Assembly: GCA_001970955.1 (NCBI GenBank)
Contig: MPUH01000731.1
Coordinates: 1-37,921 of the forward strand
Direction: 5' to 3'
Source of the DNA: Stentor coeruleus
Lineage: Eukaryota > Ciliophora > Heterotrichea > Heterotrichida > Stentoridae
Length of the DNA stretch: 37,921 bases
A model generated the notes under the pieces. The model was not told where the DNA came from. It made no database searches and saw only the letters and a program-made list of their open reading frames with translations. Each line of letters starts with the position of its first letter. Within the stretch, counting starts at the first letter, position 1. This document shows positions 1-8,963 of this stretch, piece by piece. The position numbers were made by a program, and so were the translations under genes.

Positions 1-571
1 GTTATTCGAATTCATTAATAATTATAGGATTTTGAAGAATTTTTAAAAAGTTTGACGATTTTTGGATGATGTGAAAATGATTTATTGATATCGATTGAGG
101 GTGTTTTGTTGAAGGGGAGAAATGAAGGAAAGGTGGATGATGATTTTTAGGAGGATTTTTTATTGAAGGAGGTTAGGGGTTGTGTGAGGATGTTAGTATA
201 GTAGTTATTAGGTGTGGTGTTAGTAGAAGTTTTTTTAGATAGGATTGAGGTTAGAGAGTAGGATTTAATAATTTAAGTGTTAGATTTTTTATATTCGTGG
301 CTTATTGCTGATGTACTAGGAAATTTTAGTAAAGGTTTGTAATAATTTAATGTATTTGGTTAAATTTGAGTGAATTGATTTTTTGTTGATTTTTGGTAGT
401 GGATATTATCATGCTTTATGCTGGTTGTGTGATTTAAATTATAAACTTTGATATTGATGCTTGTGTAATTTTTAGTTTATAACCTTTAACCAATTTGATT
501 CAAATTTAATCAGGGAGTAATAATGACTAAATTAATCTAGAGCATATTCCCCTAAAGCCTTCTTCAAATAT
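1..571. other. Gene-free left flank, G-rich and almost free of C
   Basis: I see no convincing coding region, RNA gene or telomeric repeat here. Counting by eye, positions 61-240 contain 61 G and only 1 C on the + strand. Elsewhere in this window such a C-free stretch is either the upstream flank of a minus-strand gene or the downstream flank of a plus-strand gene. The likely explanation is therefore a gene just beyond the left edge. From about 290 on the composition becomes ordinary, and this part is probably the upstream region of the small gene at 572. Confidence 0.5.
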
Positions 572-979
572 ATGAGAAAACTATTTAAGAGCCAAGTATT
601 ACTAATAATGTCTAAATTCATTCAGAGCAAAGGCTCAAACAACTTTATAGAAATGCAAGAAAAGCCTAAGAAAGGTCTTCAAGAATCAAAATCACCTATG
701 CGAAGTTTTTCAGCCAATCCTAATCCTAATGAAGAATCTGTCCCTGGAGAATCAAAGAAAGAAGTAACTAATGAAAATTTAGTCTCATATTATGGAAAAA
801 TTGGGGACTTTGGGGAGTTCGAAGGTGGGCTTATGGATGATTATCCAAAAATAACAAGTAATTATATTATCACATCAAAAGAAGATGTTTATAAACATGT
901 AAATAGAAAAAACTCAAAGCAATCTGAGAGAATCGATGATGGTAATAATCTAGCTTGTCAGCAATGCTTACTACAATAG
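572..979 (+). CDS. Small hypothetical protein (135 aa)
   Basis: This is an open frame of 135 codons ending in TAG. I recognise no domain. The N-terminus is basic (MRKLFKSQ), followed by a disordered Ser/Pro/Asn/Glu-rich middle and a Tyr/Gly-rich patch around residues 72-90. The last residues contain two cysteines (CQQC). A second in-frame ATG at residue 13 could be the true start. The frame is open for 12 codons upstream of the chosen ATG, back to a TAA, so a short 5' exon cannot be excluded. The next gene begins about 120 bp downstream on the same strand. Codon use looks like that of the neighbours, but with no homology the call is only moderately supported. Confidence 0.45.
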   Translation: MRKLFKSQVLLIMSKFIQSKGSNNFIEMQEKPKKGLQESKSPMRSFSANPNPNEESVPGESKKEVTNENLVSYYGKIGDFGEFEGGLMDDYPKITSNYIITSKEDVYKHVNRKNSKQSERIDDGNNLACQQCLLQ

Positions 980-1100
980 CATCAAGAAAAATAAAATAAT
1001 TGCATTTTGATACAACTAAAATACTTATATAACTAAAAATATTTATATAATTGTGATAGTTTGGCGAGATTATTTGTAAAATTAAGTATATAAAGATACA

Positions 1101-1658
1101 ATGGAAAATTATACTCAAAAGACCCTAGTGGATAATAATAAAAGAAGTTCAAAATCAAACACGCTAACGTTTTTGTTGGGAATCCTCACAAAAAAATCTA
1201 AAACTAATCAGAAAAAACAAAACAGTTTTCGAGCATCTTCACAAACTTTTGTTACAGTTAAGCCAAATACACCAAGGTATAAATCAAGAAAACTCCATTA
1301 TTTTAACACGAAACTTCCTTACAAACAATTAAAAACTTCTCAAAGCCCTAATAGAATGGATAAAACACGGAGTTCTTTAAATGATTTCCCCATTTCTTGT
1401 ACGTATAGAAATGATTCTAATCGTATTTTCAACAGTTTTTTGGTTATTTCAACTAAAAAACTCAGTAAGCCTAATGATAAAATAAAAAATAGAAGCCAGG
1501 AAGTCCTTTGTGTAGATCAAAGAGCGAAAACTCAAGAAATGCCAACGCATAGAAGGAGCACGCAAAAGCAAAACCAACTGGTTTTGAATAGGATTGATAT
1601 GAAGGATAAGAAAAGTAAAGTCAAAGAGCTTAGCAACTCACAGATTGTGGGATGGTAG
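1101..1658 (+). CDS. Hypothetical basic protein (185 aa)
   Basis: This uninterrupted frame of 185 codons ends in TAG. The product is strongly basic and rich in Lys, Arg, Ser, Thr, Asn and Gln, with few acidic residues, and is probably disordered. It has no signal peptide, membrane segment or recognisable domain. Phrases such as RSSLNDFPISCTYRNDSN and repeated K-S-K/R-S-Q motifs are typical of the uncharacterised Ser/Lys-rich proteins that are common in ciliate genomes. It lies 121 bp after the 572 gene and converges on the minus-strand gene ending at 1960. I assign no function. Confidence 0.5.
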   Translation: MENYTQKTLVDNNKRSSKSNTLTFLLGILTKKSKTNQKKQNSFRASSQTFVTVKPNTPRYKSRKLHYFNTKLPYKQLKTSQSPNRMDKTRSSLNDFPISCTYRNDSNRIFNSFLVISTKKLSKPNDKIKNRSQEVLCVDQRAKTQEMPTHRRSTQKQNQLVLNRIDMKDKKSKVKELSNSQIVGW

Positions 1659-1959
1659 TAATATTTAAAGAAGGCTAAAGCTTTATAGCTTGTATTTTAT
1701 AATATTGATAATTAAAGTTGCACTTATGATTTAAAGATTAATATTTAAGAAACGAAAATATCAAGTCATAATTTTGTTTTAGGTTATAAATAATTGCTAT
1801 AGTAATTCTAGAAGTAAAATTATAATAATATTCTTATTATAAAACTTAATATAATCTTTCTACTAAATAATTTAAACCTATATTTCNTAAAACTTAATAT
1901 AATCTTTCTACTAAATAATTTAAACCTATATTTCTTAACAAACTTATCTTAATCAATCA
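1659..1959. other. Convergent intergenic region with an N-containing direct repeat
   Basis: This is a non-coding AT-rich stretch between two convergent genes. Its only clear structure is a 47-bp exact direct repeat on either side of the single N at 1887, listed separately. Confidence 0.6.
1840..1934. repeat. 47-bp exact direct repeat around a single N (probable assembly join)
   Basis: The 47 bases at 1840-1886 recur exactly at 1888-1934, separated only by the N at 1887. A perfect repeat abutting an N is what results when two overlapping contig ends are joined by a placeholder without merging the overlap. The true genome probably has one copy here. Confidence 0.85.
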
Positions 1960-4098
1960 TTATGCTAAATTACCCCCATTACCATAATTTTCCTGTGCTT
2001 TTTCACCCACCCTATCTCTCAAGTTAATTTGCGGTATCGTTCCACCAACTTTTCCATCCTGTTTCAACATTTGTAACTTCCCTGGGGATCTAGGTCTATT
2101 ATCAACCTCACTATCAACAAAACTTGCTGCTTTACTTGGACTCATTCCATCTAAAATAGCTTTTTTCCTAGCATCTTCCTCTCTAGCTTTCTGCATCCTC
2201 GCAATCTGTTGTTGTACACTTTTCGAATACAACCCAGAAGGTTCTTCTTTAAATTTTTTCTTTCCACTTATTTTAGGGGCAAAAGTACATTCAGCTAAAT
2301 TTTTTTCAAGTTCAATTTCATATGAACTTTTTATGCTAACTTCTTTAGGCATTTTTGACTTTTCATATAAAGTTACACATTTATGCTCATTTGTCACGGT
2401 TTTAGCTTTAGTTTTTGTTATAATTTTTGGTTTGAATGTGCATTTTTTTAACTCTTCTTCTTCTTTATTAATGCGAAATTTGTCAGCTTTTTCTTGAATT
2501 TTTTGCTTTTCTTGCATAAAAAAGTCAAGACGTTTTTGTGAACAGAGACCACCGATTTCATCTCTTTTTTTCTTAGCGAGGTTTTCAGATTCACTGTTTA
2601 ATTGGGGTTTAAATGAATATTCTTCAGCTTGAAGGGTTTTGGATTTTTGAGTTATGGACTTTCTTTGATCTTTCATTTGAGAAAAGTTTTTTGATAGTTT
2701 AAGTTCTTCATCTATTGAAAAACTTTGAATTATTAATGGGAAGGAGTAGAAGTCAGTGTCTTCTTTGGTGAAATCTTGGAAGAGTTGGGATGGGTATAGG
2801 CTTTGGATAGAGAGTAATGCACTGACTAGATAATCTTTTGAGAGATTTTCTGGTTTTTTGATTTGTTTGAAGAATTTTACGGAAATGTGCTCTTCGTTGT
2901 CTAGGGTTATACCTTCTGAGTTCTGTTTTACAAAAAACATATCCCTTAAAATCTGTAAAACCTCACCAAACTCAAAGTTCTCAGGTATTTTCTCATTATT
3001 TTCCAACAATTCCCTATATTCCTTCAAAAATTTCCTTGCAAGTACTCTCTGTGAATTGACCCCAATAGTAAAATCAGTATTTTCATCTTCAGGTTCATGA
3101 TGTATCGAGGCTCTTCTTTGTGCATCACTCCACAAATGCTTATCAATTTCTTCAATTTTTCTAGTTGGGGACCTTTTTCTTGCCTGGTCTTCATTTTGAT
3201 GAATATCAGGTCTTGGCTTATTAGCAATTTTTTTAAACTGTTCATAAATAGTTTCTTTTTTATTAGAACAATCTCTAGATTTCTCAAAAGATTCTAATAA
3301 AGCTGTTAAGTCTTCAATTGATCTATGCTTTTTTAAAGAAGGAGTAGGATTTTTTATCTTTTTTATAGGGGAAATTGACATTCTTTGCTTGTTGCTGAAT
3401 AAATCTGGGGACATTTGAGACTTCTCAGTAAATAATGCATCGATTTCAGATGAAATACCTGATCTATTTGAGTATTTAGGACCTTTTGGCCAATTTTTTT
3501 CGATATCTGAAGAGTTTTCTTCAGTATTTTGTGAATATCTCAACCTTTTAGGGCTGTTAGATAGATCAGAACTTTGCTGTTTTAGGATTTGAGCTTGTTT
3601 TCTTGGTGACATCCACTTTTCGTTGGTATTCTTATAGGTTTTACTACGAACTGGGCTTTTTTTTGGGGATTTCTTAGCGGATTCTTCATTGGTATTTGTA
3701 ATATTCTCCTGGTCTTTCTCTTCACTTTCGCATAATTCTGGTTTTTCTTCATTTTTTACTTCATTAAGTACTTTCATAGCTTCTTCGAGCTTTTTCTGGA
3801 GCTTTTCTTCAAGTTCAGCTCTTCCGATAATTCCTTCATTGTTGGTTTTTTGAGTTTTTTTATCATCAGCATCTATTATTTCATCATTTTCTTCAGGGTT
3901 TTCCTCAACTGTCACTATTTTTTTTTCCGCAAACTCAGTGTTACCGTGTACATTATTAATCTTGGCAACTTCATCAACTAAAGATTCAATTTTTTTATCA
4001 AGTTCTTGCAAGGAAGATTGAGGATTTTTCTTATTTCTAGCTGGAGATAAGGATTTTAGTTGAGTTGGAGTAATTTTTTTCGAAATGTTTTTCGACAT
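1960..4098 (-). CDS. Large disordered protein with F-x-P-x repeats and S-P-x-K/R sites (712 aa)
   Basis: This is a single uninterrupted frame of 712 codons. The first 330 residues or so are charged, disordered and full of Ser-Pro followed by a basic residue (SPKK, SPVR, SPRK, SPKR, SPIKK, SPTRK), the type of site used by proline-directed kinases. A more ordered block follows at about residues 345-460. In the C-terminal third a short motif recurs: YSFKPQL near residue 493, CTFKPKI near 553 and CTFAPKI near 604, separated by charged helical stretches such as KQKIQEKADKFRINKEEEEL. Repeated [S/T]-F-x-P-x-[I/L] motifs occur in many uncharacterised protist proteins, but their role is unknown to me. 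A cytoskeletal or ciliary role is only a guess. It diverges from the gene at 4414. Confidence 0.75.
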   Translation of the reverse strand: MSKNISKKITPTQLKSLSPARNKKNPQSSLQELDKKIESLVDEVAKINNVHGNTEFAEKKIVTVEENPEENDEIIDADDKKTQKTNNEGIIGRAELEEKLQKKLEEAMKVLNEVKNEEKPELCESEEKDQENITNTNEESAKKSPKKSPVRSKTYKNTNEKWMSPRKQAQILKQQSSDLSNSPKRLRYSQNTEENSSDIEKNWPKGPKYSNRSGISSEIDALFTEKSQMSPDLFSNKQRMSISPIKKIKNPTPSLKKHRSIEDLTALLESFEKSRDCSNKKETIYEQFKKIANKPRPDIHQNEDQARKRSPTRKIEEIDKHLWSDAQRRASIHHEPEDENTDFTIGVNSQRVLARKFLKEYRELLENNEKIPENFEFGEVLQILRDMFFVKQNSEGITLDNEEHISVKFFKQIKKPENLSKDYLVSALLSIQSLYPSQLFQDFTKEDTDFYSFPLIIQSFSIDEELKLSKNFSQMKDQRKSITQKSKTLQAEEYSFKPQLNSESENLAKKKRDEIGGLCSQKRLDFFMQEKQKIQEKADKFRINKEEEELKKCTFKPKIITKTKAKTVTNEHKCVTLYEKSKMPKEVSIKSSYEIELEKNLAECTFAPKISGKKKFKEEPSGLYSKSVQQQIARMQKAREEDARKKAILDGMSPSKAASFVDSEVDNRPRSPGKLQMLKQDGKVGGTIPQINLRDRVGEKAQENYGNGGNLA

Positions 4099-4413
4099 TT
4101 ATAATAAAAGCATACCCAAACAAACAATTCAAAATCTTATAATAAGCCAAAATATAAAAACTCTTCAAAATACAACCATAAATTTATTCCTCCTTCCAAT
4201 ATCACTTCCATTTCCAATCCTATCCCCCTAAAAAAATTTAATTTAAACTAATAAACCTAATATAGCATCCTCTTTAATAAATTTCCAAACTTCAACAAAA
4301 AATCCTCTATTTTATTTTTCAACTTTTTTACTCATACAAAGTTATATCCTCTCAAACAATCCTACAACCTTCAATAAAACATAATTTTAATTACATATTT
4401 TGCTTTTACTAAT
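4099..4413. promoter_or_regulatory. Divergent intergenic region, C-rich and G-poor
   Basis: This 315-bp region separates divergent genes. On the + strand it is rich in A, T and C and very poor in G over its whole length. This matches the usual upstream composition for the plus-strand gene at 4414, but it is opposite to what is expected for the minus-strand gene starting at 4098. It presumably contains both promoters. I see no recognisable motif. Confidence 0.4.
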
Positions 4414-5517
4414 ATGAAAAAGCATAATCAGCCTCTCTCTGAACAAAAAAAAATTTCTATAACATCCTTGCCAAACACTGTAAAATCTTCTAAACCTATA
4501 TTTTTAAGCAGATCAACACTTAAAAAACATGTTATAGACTGTGACCTAACCGAGCTATTACTAAGTATCTTATGTATTAACTGTCAAGAAATGATCCCTG
4601 TAGAGCTTATAGCAAAACATTCAAAAGCATGTATCGCTGTTACTGAAGAGGTAAAAATAGTAGAAAGTACTTATTCAGTTGATGAATGGATTTTCAAAAT
4701 CCAAAAGCTTAAAAATTTTCTTGAAAATACTATAAAAAGTCATCTAAAACCTGTAGACAAAAATACTATAATTGTACTTTTAAGAGTTATGAACCAAATA
4801 ATCATCGATTACTCTGATGAATCATTGACCAATGCTACAATTTCTTTAAATGGGATTATGGAAAATTTCAGAGGGACTTTTAATACTAGAATTTATATTG
4901 AACGTTTATTCTCCCTTTTAAACTCACTTGAAAAAGTAGTTAAAAACAATCAAGATATTAAAAATGATGATGCTAAAGAGTTGATAAAAGTGAAAACTCG
5001 ACCAACAAAGGATCTGAAAATAAAAACTGATTATTTTAAGTCTGAAAAAGATATTGTAGAAAATAAATTTTTACGTAATGATAGATCAAAGAGCCCTTAT
5101 GGAAAAAAAATAGAAGATATCGATAGCGACCTAGGTAGTAAAAAAAGTGATTGTTCTTGGGTTTCAACAGCACAATATGATTTTTCTCCATTGACCCGAG
5201 AAGATGATATGTCGCCGATATTGAAAAAAGTATATGAAACATGTGATGAAGATATGCAGAAATATTTTTATTCCTTATGTCTTGGTCTAAAAATCAAGTA
5301 CTCTCAAAAAGAAAAAGGAAAAGTCCGATTGTCTAATAGGAAAATGTTTAGACAAGCTATAGATACTGGGATTCCTCCTGAAGAATGGTATAGTTTCATA
5401 AATTCACAAATAAATGACCCTGACCCCAAACTCCTTTTAGGTCCACCTCGTAAAAGAACAAACATTAAAACTTTGCAATCTTTTGAAAGTATTATCGAAG
5501 AAAAAACTAATTCATAA
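4414..5517 (+). CDS. C2HC zinc-finger-like hypothetical protein (367 aa)
   Basis: This frame of 367 codons ends in TAA. Near the N-terminus a C-x2-C-x11-H-x3-C arrangement (C54, C57, H69, C73) resembles a small C2HC zinc knuckle. It sits in a hydrophobic helix-rich context (LLLSILCINC...AKHSKAC). A helical region follows at about residues 85-200, then a Lys/Asp-rich linker. A conserved-looking C-terminal block at about 265-350 (PILKKVYETCDEDMQKYFYS, PPEEWYSF, LLLGPPRKRTN) may be a second domain that I cannot name. No signal peptide or membrane segment is visible. It converges on the NF-YC gene, with only 62 bp between the two stop codons. Function is unknown; the zinc-finger reading rests on spacing alone. 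Confidence 0.75.
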   Translation: MKKHNQPLSEQKKISITSLPNTVKSSKPIFLSRSTLKKHVIDCDLTELLLSILCINCQEMIPVELIAKHSKACIAVTEEVKIVESTYSVDEWIFKIQKLKNFLENTIKSHLKPVDKNTIIVLLRVMNQIIIDYSDESLTNATISLNGIMENFRGTFNTRIYIERLFSLLNSLEKVVKNNQDIKNDDAKELIKVKTRPTKDLKIKTDYFKSEKDIVENKFLRNDRSKSPYGKKIEDIDSDLGSKKSDCSWVSTAQYDFSPLTREDDMSPILKKVYETCDEDMQKYFYSLCLGLKIKYSQKEKGKVRLSNRKMFRQAIDTGIPPEEWYSFINSQINDPDPKLLLGPPRKRTNIKTLQSFESIIEEKTNS

Positions 5518-5579
5518 CTTAATCATTTCTAAAGTAAAAAAATTCTCGTAAAGACCTTAAGTTAGGTTAAATTTAAGGA

Positions 5580-5969
5580 CTAATGGTTTTCGCTTGGATT
5601 TACAACGTCTATAAGAAAATCAAATATCAAAGTGTTGTGTATTGAATCCGAAATGTCGGACTTTTGCAATGTTCTACGCTTGTTTTCTTCAGTATATACC
5701 CATGACCTTCTTGTTATTTCTAAAATAAACAGCTCGCATGCTTTAGCGAAAAGTGCAGGAGTTTCTGAACTTATCATTTTCACATCTTCGTCTGTCTTCA
5801 TTATTTTTTTCACACGGGCTAAAGGCAACTGATGGTTTTTGAATTCATTCGAAGTGAGTTTTTTTATTTCCTCTTTTTGGTTTTGGACTAGTTGTTCCAA
5901 ACAAACTTCGATATCATCAGTTGCAAATCCCCCAGCCCAATATTCCTTTCTTTCTTCGAATTCGGCCAT
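5580..5969 (-). CDS. NF-YC: Nuclear transcription factor Y subunit C (CBF/HAP5-type histone fold)
   Basis: The 129-residue product carries the NF-YC histone fold at about residues 47-123. The core reads LPLARVKKIMKTDEDVKMIS, then an ETPALFAKACELFI helix, ITRRSW, and a final ENKRRTLQKSDI segment. These are the conserved alpha1-alpha3 landmarks of NF-YC/HAP5. In other eukaryotes NF-YC pairs with NF-YB through histone folds, recruits NF-YA and binds CCAAT boxes in promoters. This copy is close to the minimal domain: about 45 residues precede the fold and only a few follow it, so the Gln-rich activation region of animal NF-YC is absent. The start is the ATG at 5969, 35 bp after the stop of the upstream gene on the same strand. 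Its promoter must therefore be very short or lie inside that gene. Confidence 0.93.
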   Translation of the reverse strand: MAEFEERKEYWAGGFATDDIEVCLEQLVQNQKEEIKKLTSNEFKNHQLPLARVKKIMKTDEDVKMISSETPALFAKACELFILEITRRSWVYTEENKRRTLQKSDISDSIHNTLIFDFLIDVVNPSENH

Positions 5970-6004
5970 ATTTTAAAGTTATAATCTATATAACAATATT
6001 CTTA

Positions 6005-7024
6005 TTATTCTGCATATGTAAACAAATCAGGAATCCCATTTGATTGATTTCTTTTCCTCCTGTTAAAATAATGTGGAGTAATCGGCTTTAATGGAGGAAG
6101 TTTAAGATTTTTATTCACAATATTAAAACCTTTATTATCAGCAATAGAATACTGTTCACAAAAATCTTCAACATTTTGCTTTCTACAAAAAGATTCATCT
6201 TTATTACCTCTCCTCTCTTCAGGATAATTTTTCATAAAATCTTCATCAATTATAGATATATTTAAATACTTCTCAACATCTCCTGAAACTTCAAATAAAT
6301 TCTCAATAGTCTCTGATGGTATATTCGACATAATCATTTTAGGTGAAATATTCCCTTGTGATATTTGCGTATAATTAGGTGACGTTATATACAATTCTTG
6401 TAAATTTTTATTTTTTTCAACACTTCTTTGATTTTTTTTAACATTATCATATAATATATATTTTTTAAATTCTTCATCATTTCTGTTTTTTTCAAATGAT
6501 AATTCTATATTTTTTATCTTTGGGCTTGATATTTCAAAATTACACTCTTTGATTTTATCTAGTTTTTTATGTAAACTTAGGTTTTTTTCTTGGGTTTTTG
6601 AGAACTGAAATTTGTTGTGTATTTGTTCTTCTTCGTATTCAGCATATCGAAAATTAACTGGGCTTTGAGAACTCTCAGGCATTTTAGGTAAAGAAAAAGC
6701 TCTTATTGTATTGGGTTTTTTTAAGCTTTCATTATCAAGTTTTTCTCTAGGACTGATTCCGGGGCTTCGGATATTTGAAGGTTTGAAGATTGTAGGAAAA
6801 TTGAATTCCAAGGATTTTTTTTTTGAGTTTTTAGGGATATTTGGTTGGAAGATTATAACTGAGCCTATTGAATTACTTTTTTGTATGCTGCGGTCATTTG
6901 TTGGGGAGTTAAAAGGGCCTTGTCCTGTTGTATTCTCTAAAGCTGTGTTTTTAGAATGTTTGTTACGTGGTTTTTTTGATGGAAAGCATAAACAGCTGCA
7001 AGTCTTTTTTTTAGGATTACTCAT
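6005..7024 (-). CDS. Hypothetical disordered protein with a Cys-rich N-terminus (339 aa)
   Basis: This single frame of 339 codons has no recognised domain. The N-terminus, MSNPKKKTCSCLCFPSKK, combines basic residues with three closely spaced cysteines (C9, C11, C13). That pattern is compatible with palmitoylation and membrane attachment, but this is an inference. The rest is low-complexity and charged, rich in Asn, Lys, Ser and Pro (SPREK, SPKI and similar), and ends in a PPLKPITPHYFNRRKR-like basic segment. The upstream flank (7025 to about 7150) is G-rich and C-poor on the + strand, as expected for a minus-strand gene here. NF-YC follows after 35 bp. Confidence 0.7.
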   Translation of the reverse strand: MSNPKKKTCSCLCFPSKKPRNKHSKNTALENTTGQGPFNSPTNDRSIQKSNSIGSVIIFQPNIPKNSKKKSLEFNFPTIFKPSNIRSPGISPREKLDNESLKKPNTIRAFSLPKMPESSQSPVNFRYAEYEEEQIHNKFQFSKTQEKNLSLHKKLDKIKECNFEISSPKIKNIELSFEKNRNDEEFKKYILYDNVKKNQRSVEKNKNLQELYITSPNYTQISQGNISPKMIMSNIPSETIENLFEVSGDVEKYLNISIIDEDFMKNYPEERRGNKDESFCRKQNVEDFCEQYSIADNKGFNIVNKNLKLPPLKPITPHYFNRRKRNQSNGIPDLFTYAE

Positions 7025-7271
7025 TTTTGTATTATTTTGTGTAGGATTTTTGGGAACATAAGATAGATAGGAATGAAGATTAGATGTTTTGATTAGGATT
7101 TACTAATTGAAAGATTATGATTTTTTTTGAATTGTTTAATGAAAATTTTGTAGGAGTTTTTATTTAATTATTAAAATATAATCTTAAAACATTTTCAAAG
7201 CTTTCTCTATACAATATTATTCTCTATAGCAAGTTCAGATTTAAAATCTTCTCTAATGAATTAAATATAAA

Positions 7272-8903
7272 ATGTCAGGAAAAGCTGACTTAAGTGGTAT
7301 TACGCATCCTAAGAGTTCAAGCCACTTATCATCTAGAAAAAAGCAAGTCAATGATGCTTGGGTTGGAGGTCAATCTAAATTTTCAACTGAGTTCTCAATA
7401 AAAAAGCCATCAAATGATATCTCATCAACCCAAGGTCAAAAAAACTCTATTGACAAACTACAATCTACATCTAAACTCTTAGAAACCAGCATGACCCAAT
7501 ATGAAAACACGCTAAAATCCAGTATAAATTCCGATAGAAACTCCTTATCATTAACAGTAACCCCTGAAACACTATCAAAGCATCCTGAAATAAATCCAGA
7601 ATCATCTTTAAAATCATCACAAAGGATTTTCCAAAGCCTAACAAAAAGTCTTAACAAAAATATATTTTCTGAAAGCAAAAGCTTGAAAGTATTCAAAAAA
7701 CCTTTAGAAAAAAACTATACTCAGCCTAACATTAACAATTCATCGTTAGCATCAGATTTCATAAGTACAGATGAGAGTACAAATAAAACTATTGATAAAT
7801 TTTCTAAGCCAAATCTTCCTTTATCTCCAAAAACTATTTCTAGTATCCATGAATATAAGCATATTTTTTCAAATACTAAAGGAAAAAATAGTAATATTGA
7901 ACCTAAAGCTAATGTACCTCATGCAACAAGGCCTGCATTTAGTAGCCCTCAAGCACAAAAACCTAATCTTCCATTTTCTCCAAATACAGTACATAGCAGC
8001 CCTTCTCGTTATAGTAATAGAAACTCTTATGATCTTGAAGATGAGAAAATGGAAATGCTTAAACAAAAACAAAACAACTGGCCTTGGGCATATAGACTCA
8101 CAGATAAATACTCTTCTTTTAATAGGCATAAAAAAATATCAGGTTCTAATGATATTCAAAGTTCATCATTATCCCTTCCTACAAAAAATTTTATAGCAGA
8201 GGATTCTGCTCATTCAAAAGATACAAATCAAAAAGGATGTATTTTAAAAGAAGCTTTAGAAAGAATCCCAAATAAAATAATAAGCAATGATAAATTAACA
8301 CAAAATAATAAAGAAATAGTACAACAGATTTTGGATACTGAGGAATTTGAAGATGAAAATAAAGGAGATAATAAAATTAAAGAACTTTTAAAGCAAATAT
8401 GTATACTTAAAGAAAAAGAAGTGGCTTTGCAGGATTTACTTAAAAAAAACACGGAAAAACATCAGAATGAAGTTAAAAATTATTCAAAAGAAATAGTCTT
8501 GAAGGATAAAAAAATAATGGAATTAACTGCTATGATAAATAAAAACACTGAAATTAAGATGGAGTATATGAAAAAAACTGAAGATGTGGAGAAAAATAAT
8601 AAGGAAAGTGAGTCAGAAAGTAAGACTATGTTGGTAAAACAGGGAATGAGAGAAATTGATTATTTGAATAGTAAGATTAAGGAGTTTAAAATGAGAATTG
8701 AAGAACTTGAGAAAGAGAAAATGAAGCAATATGAAGATAATTATAAGTTGGTGAGAGAACTTAATGATATTATATTGGAAAAAGATAAGGTTATTAAGAA
8801 TACTGTTGAGGATTTAAGCAGTAAAGATAGACAATTAGCTGATAGCAATGATATTATATCTAAGCTTAACTTACGGATACAAATGATAGAGACTTTCAAC
8901 TGA
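7272..8903 (+). CDS. Coiled-coil hypothetical protein (543 aa)
   Basis: This open frame of 543 codons is the only gene in the window that ends in TGA. Residues 1 to about 340 are disordered and Ser/Asn/Lys/Pro-rich, with recurrent NLPLSP- and NLPFSP-type phrases and one aromatic patch (NNWPWAYRLTDKYSSF, near 270). Residues 366-540 form a long heptad-like coiled coil (KIKELLKQICILKEKEVALQ, IEELEKEKMKQYEDNYKL and similar). The layout suggests a structural or scaffold protein, for example of the cytoskeleton or basal bodies, but nothing diagnostic is present. The next coiled-coil gene starts only 60 bp downstream. Reading the TGA as Trp would add just 17 codons before a TAA, so the two are separate genes. 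Confidence 0.78.
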   Translation: MSGKADLSGITHPKSSSHLSSRKKQVNDAWVGGQSKFSTEFSIKKPSNDISSTQGQKNSIDKLQSTSKLLETSMTQYENTLKSSINSDRNSLSLTVTPETLSKHPEINPESSLKSSQRIFQSLTKSLNKNIFSESKSLKVFKKPLEKNYTQPNINNSSLASDFISTDESTNKTIDKFSKPNLPLSPKTISSIHEYKHIFSNTKGKNSNIEPKANVPHATRPAFSSPQAQKPNLPFSPNTVHSSPSRYSNRNSYDLEDEKMEMLKQKQNNWPWAYRLTDKYSSFNRHKKISGSNDIQSSSLSLPTKNFIAEDSAHSKDTNQKGCILKEALERIPNKIISNDKLTQNNKEIVQQILDTEEFEDENKGDNKIKELLKQICILKEKEVALQDLLKKNTEKHQNEVKNYSKEIVLKDKKIMELTAMINKNTEIKMEYMKKTEDVEKNNKESESESKTMLVKQGMREIDYLNSKIKEFKMRIEELEKEKMKQYEDNYKLVRELNDIILEKDKVIKNTVEDLSSKDRQLADSNDIISKLNLRIQMIETFN

Positions 8904-8963
8904 AGCAAATTGTATATCTCCACTGATAAGATTAAGCAAAAAATATCAAAATAATAATAAAAT

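Noticed and set aside
3024-3287. Minus-strand 87-codon frame inside the 1960-4098 gene, and similar frames in the antisense of other genes
   Set aside because: These are shadows of long coding frames with better codon use and domain content; nothing supports independent genes.
8901-8963. Fusion of the two coiled-coil genes by reading TGA as Trp
   Set aside because: Read-through meets a TAA after 17 codons and the next gene's ATG lies beyond it. Conserved genes show no in-frame TGA.
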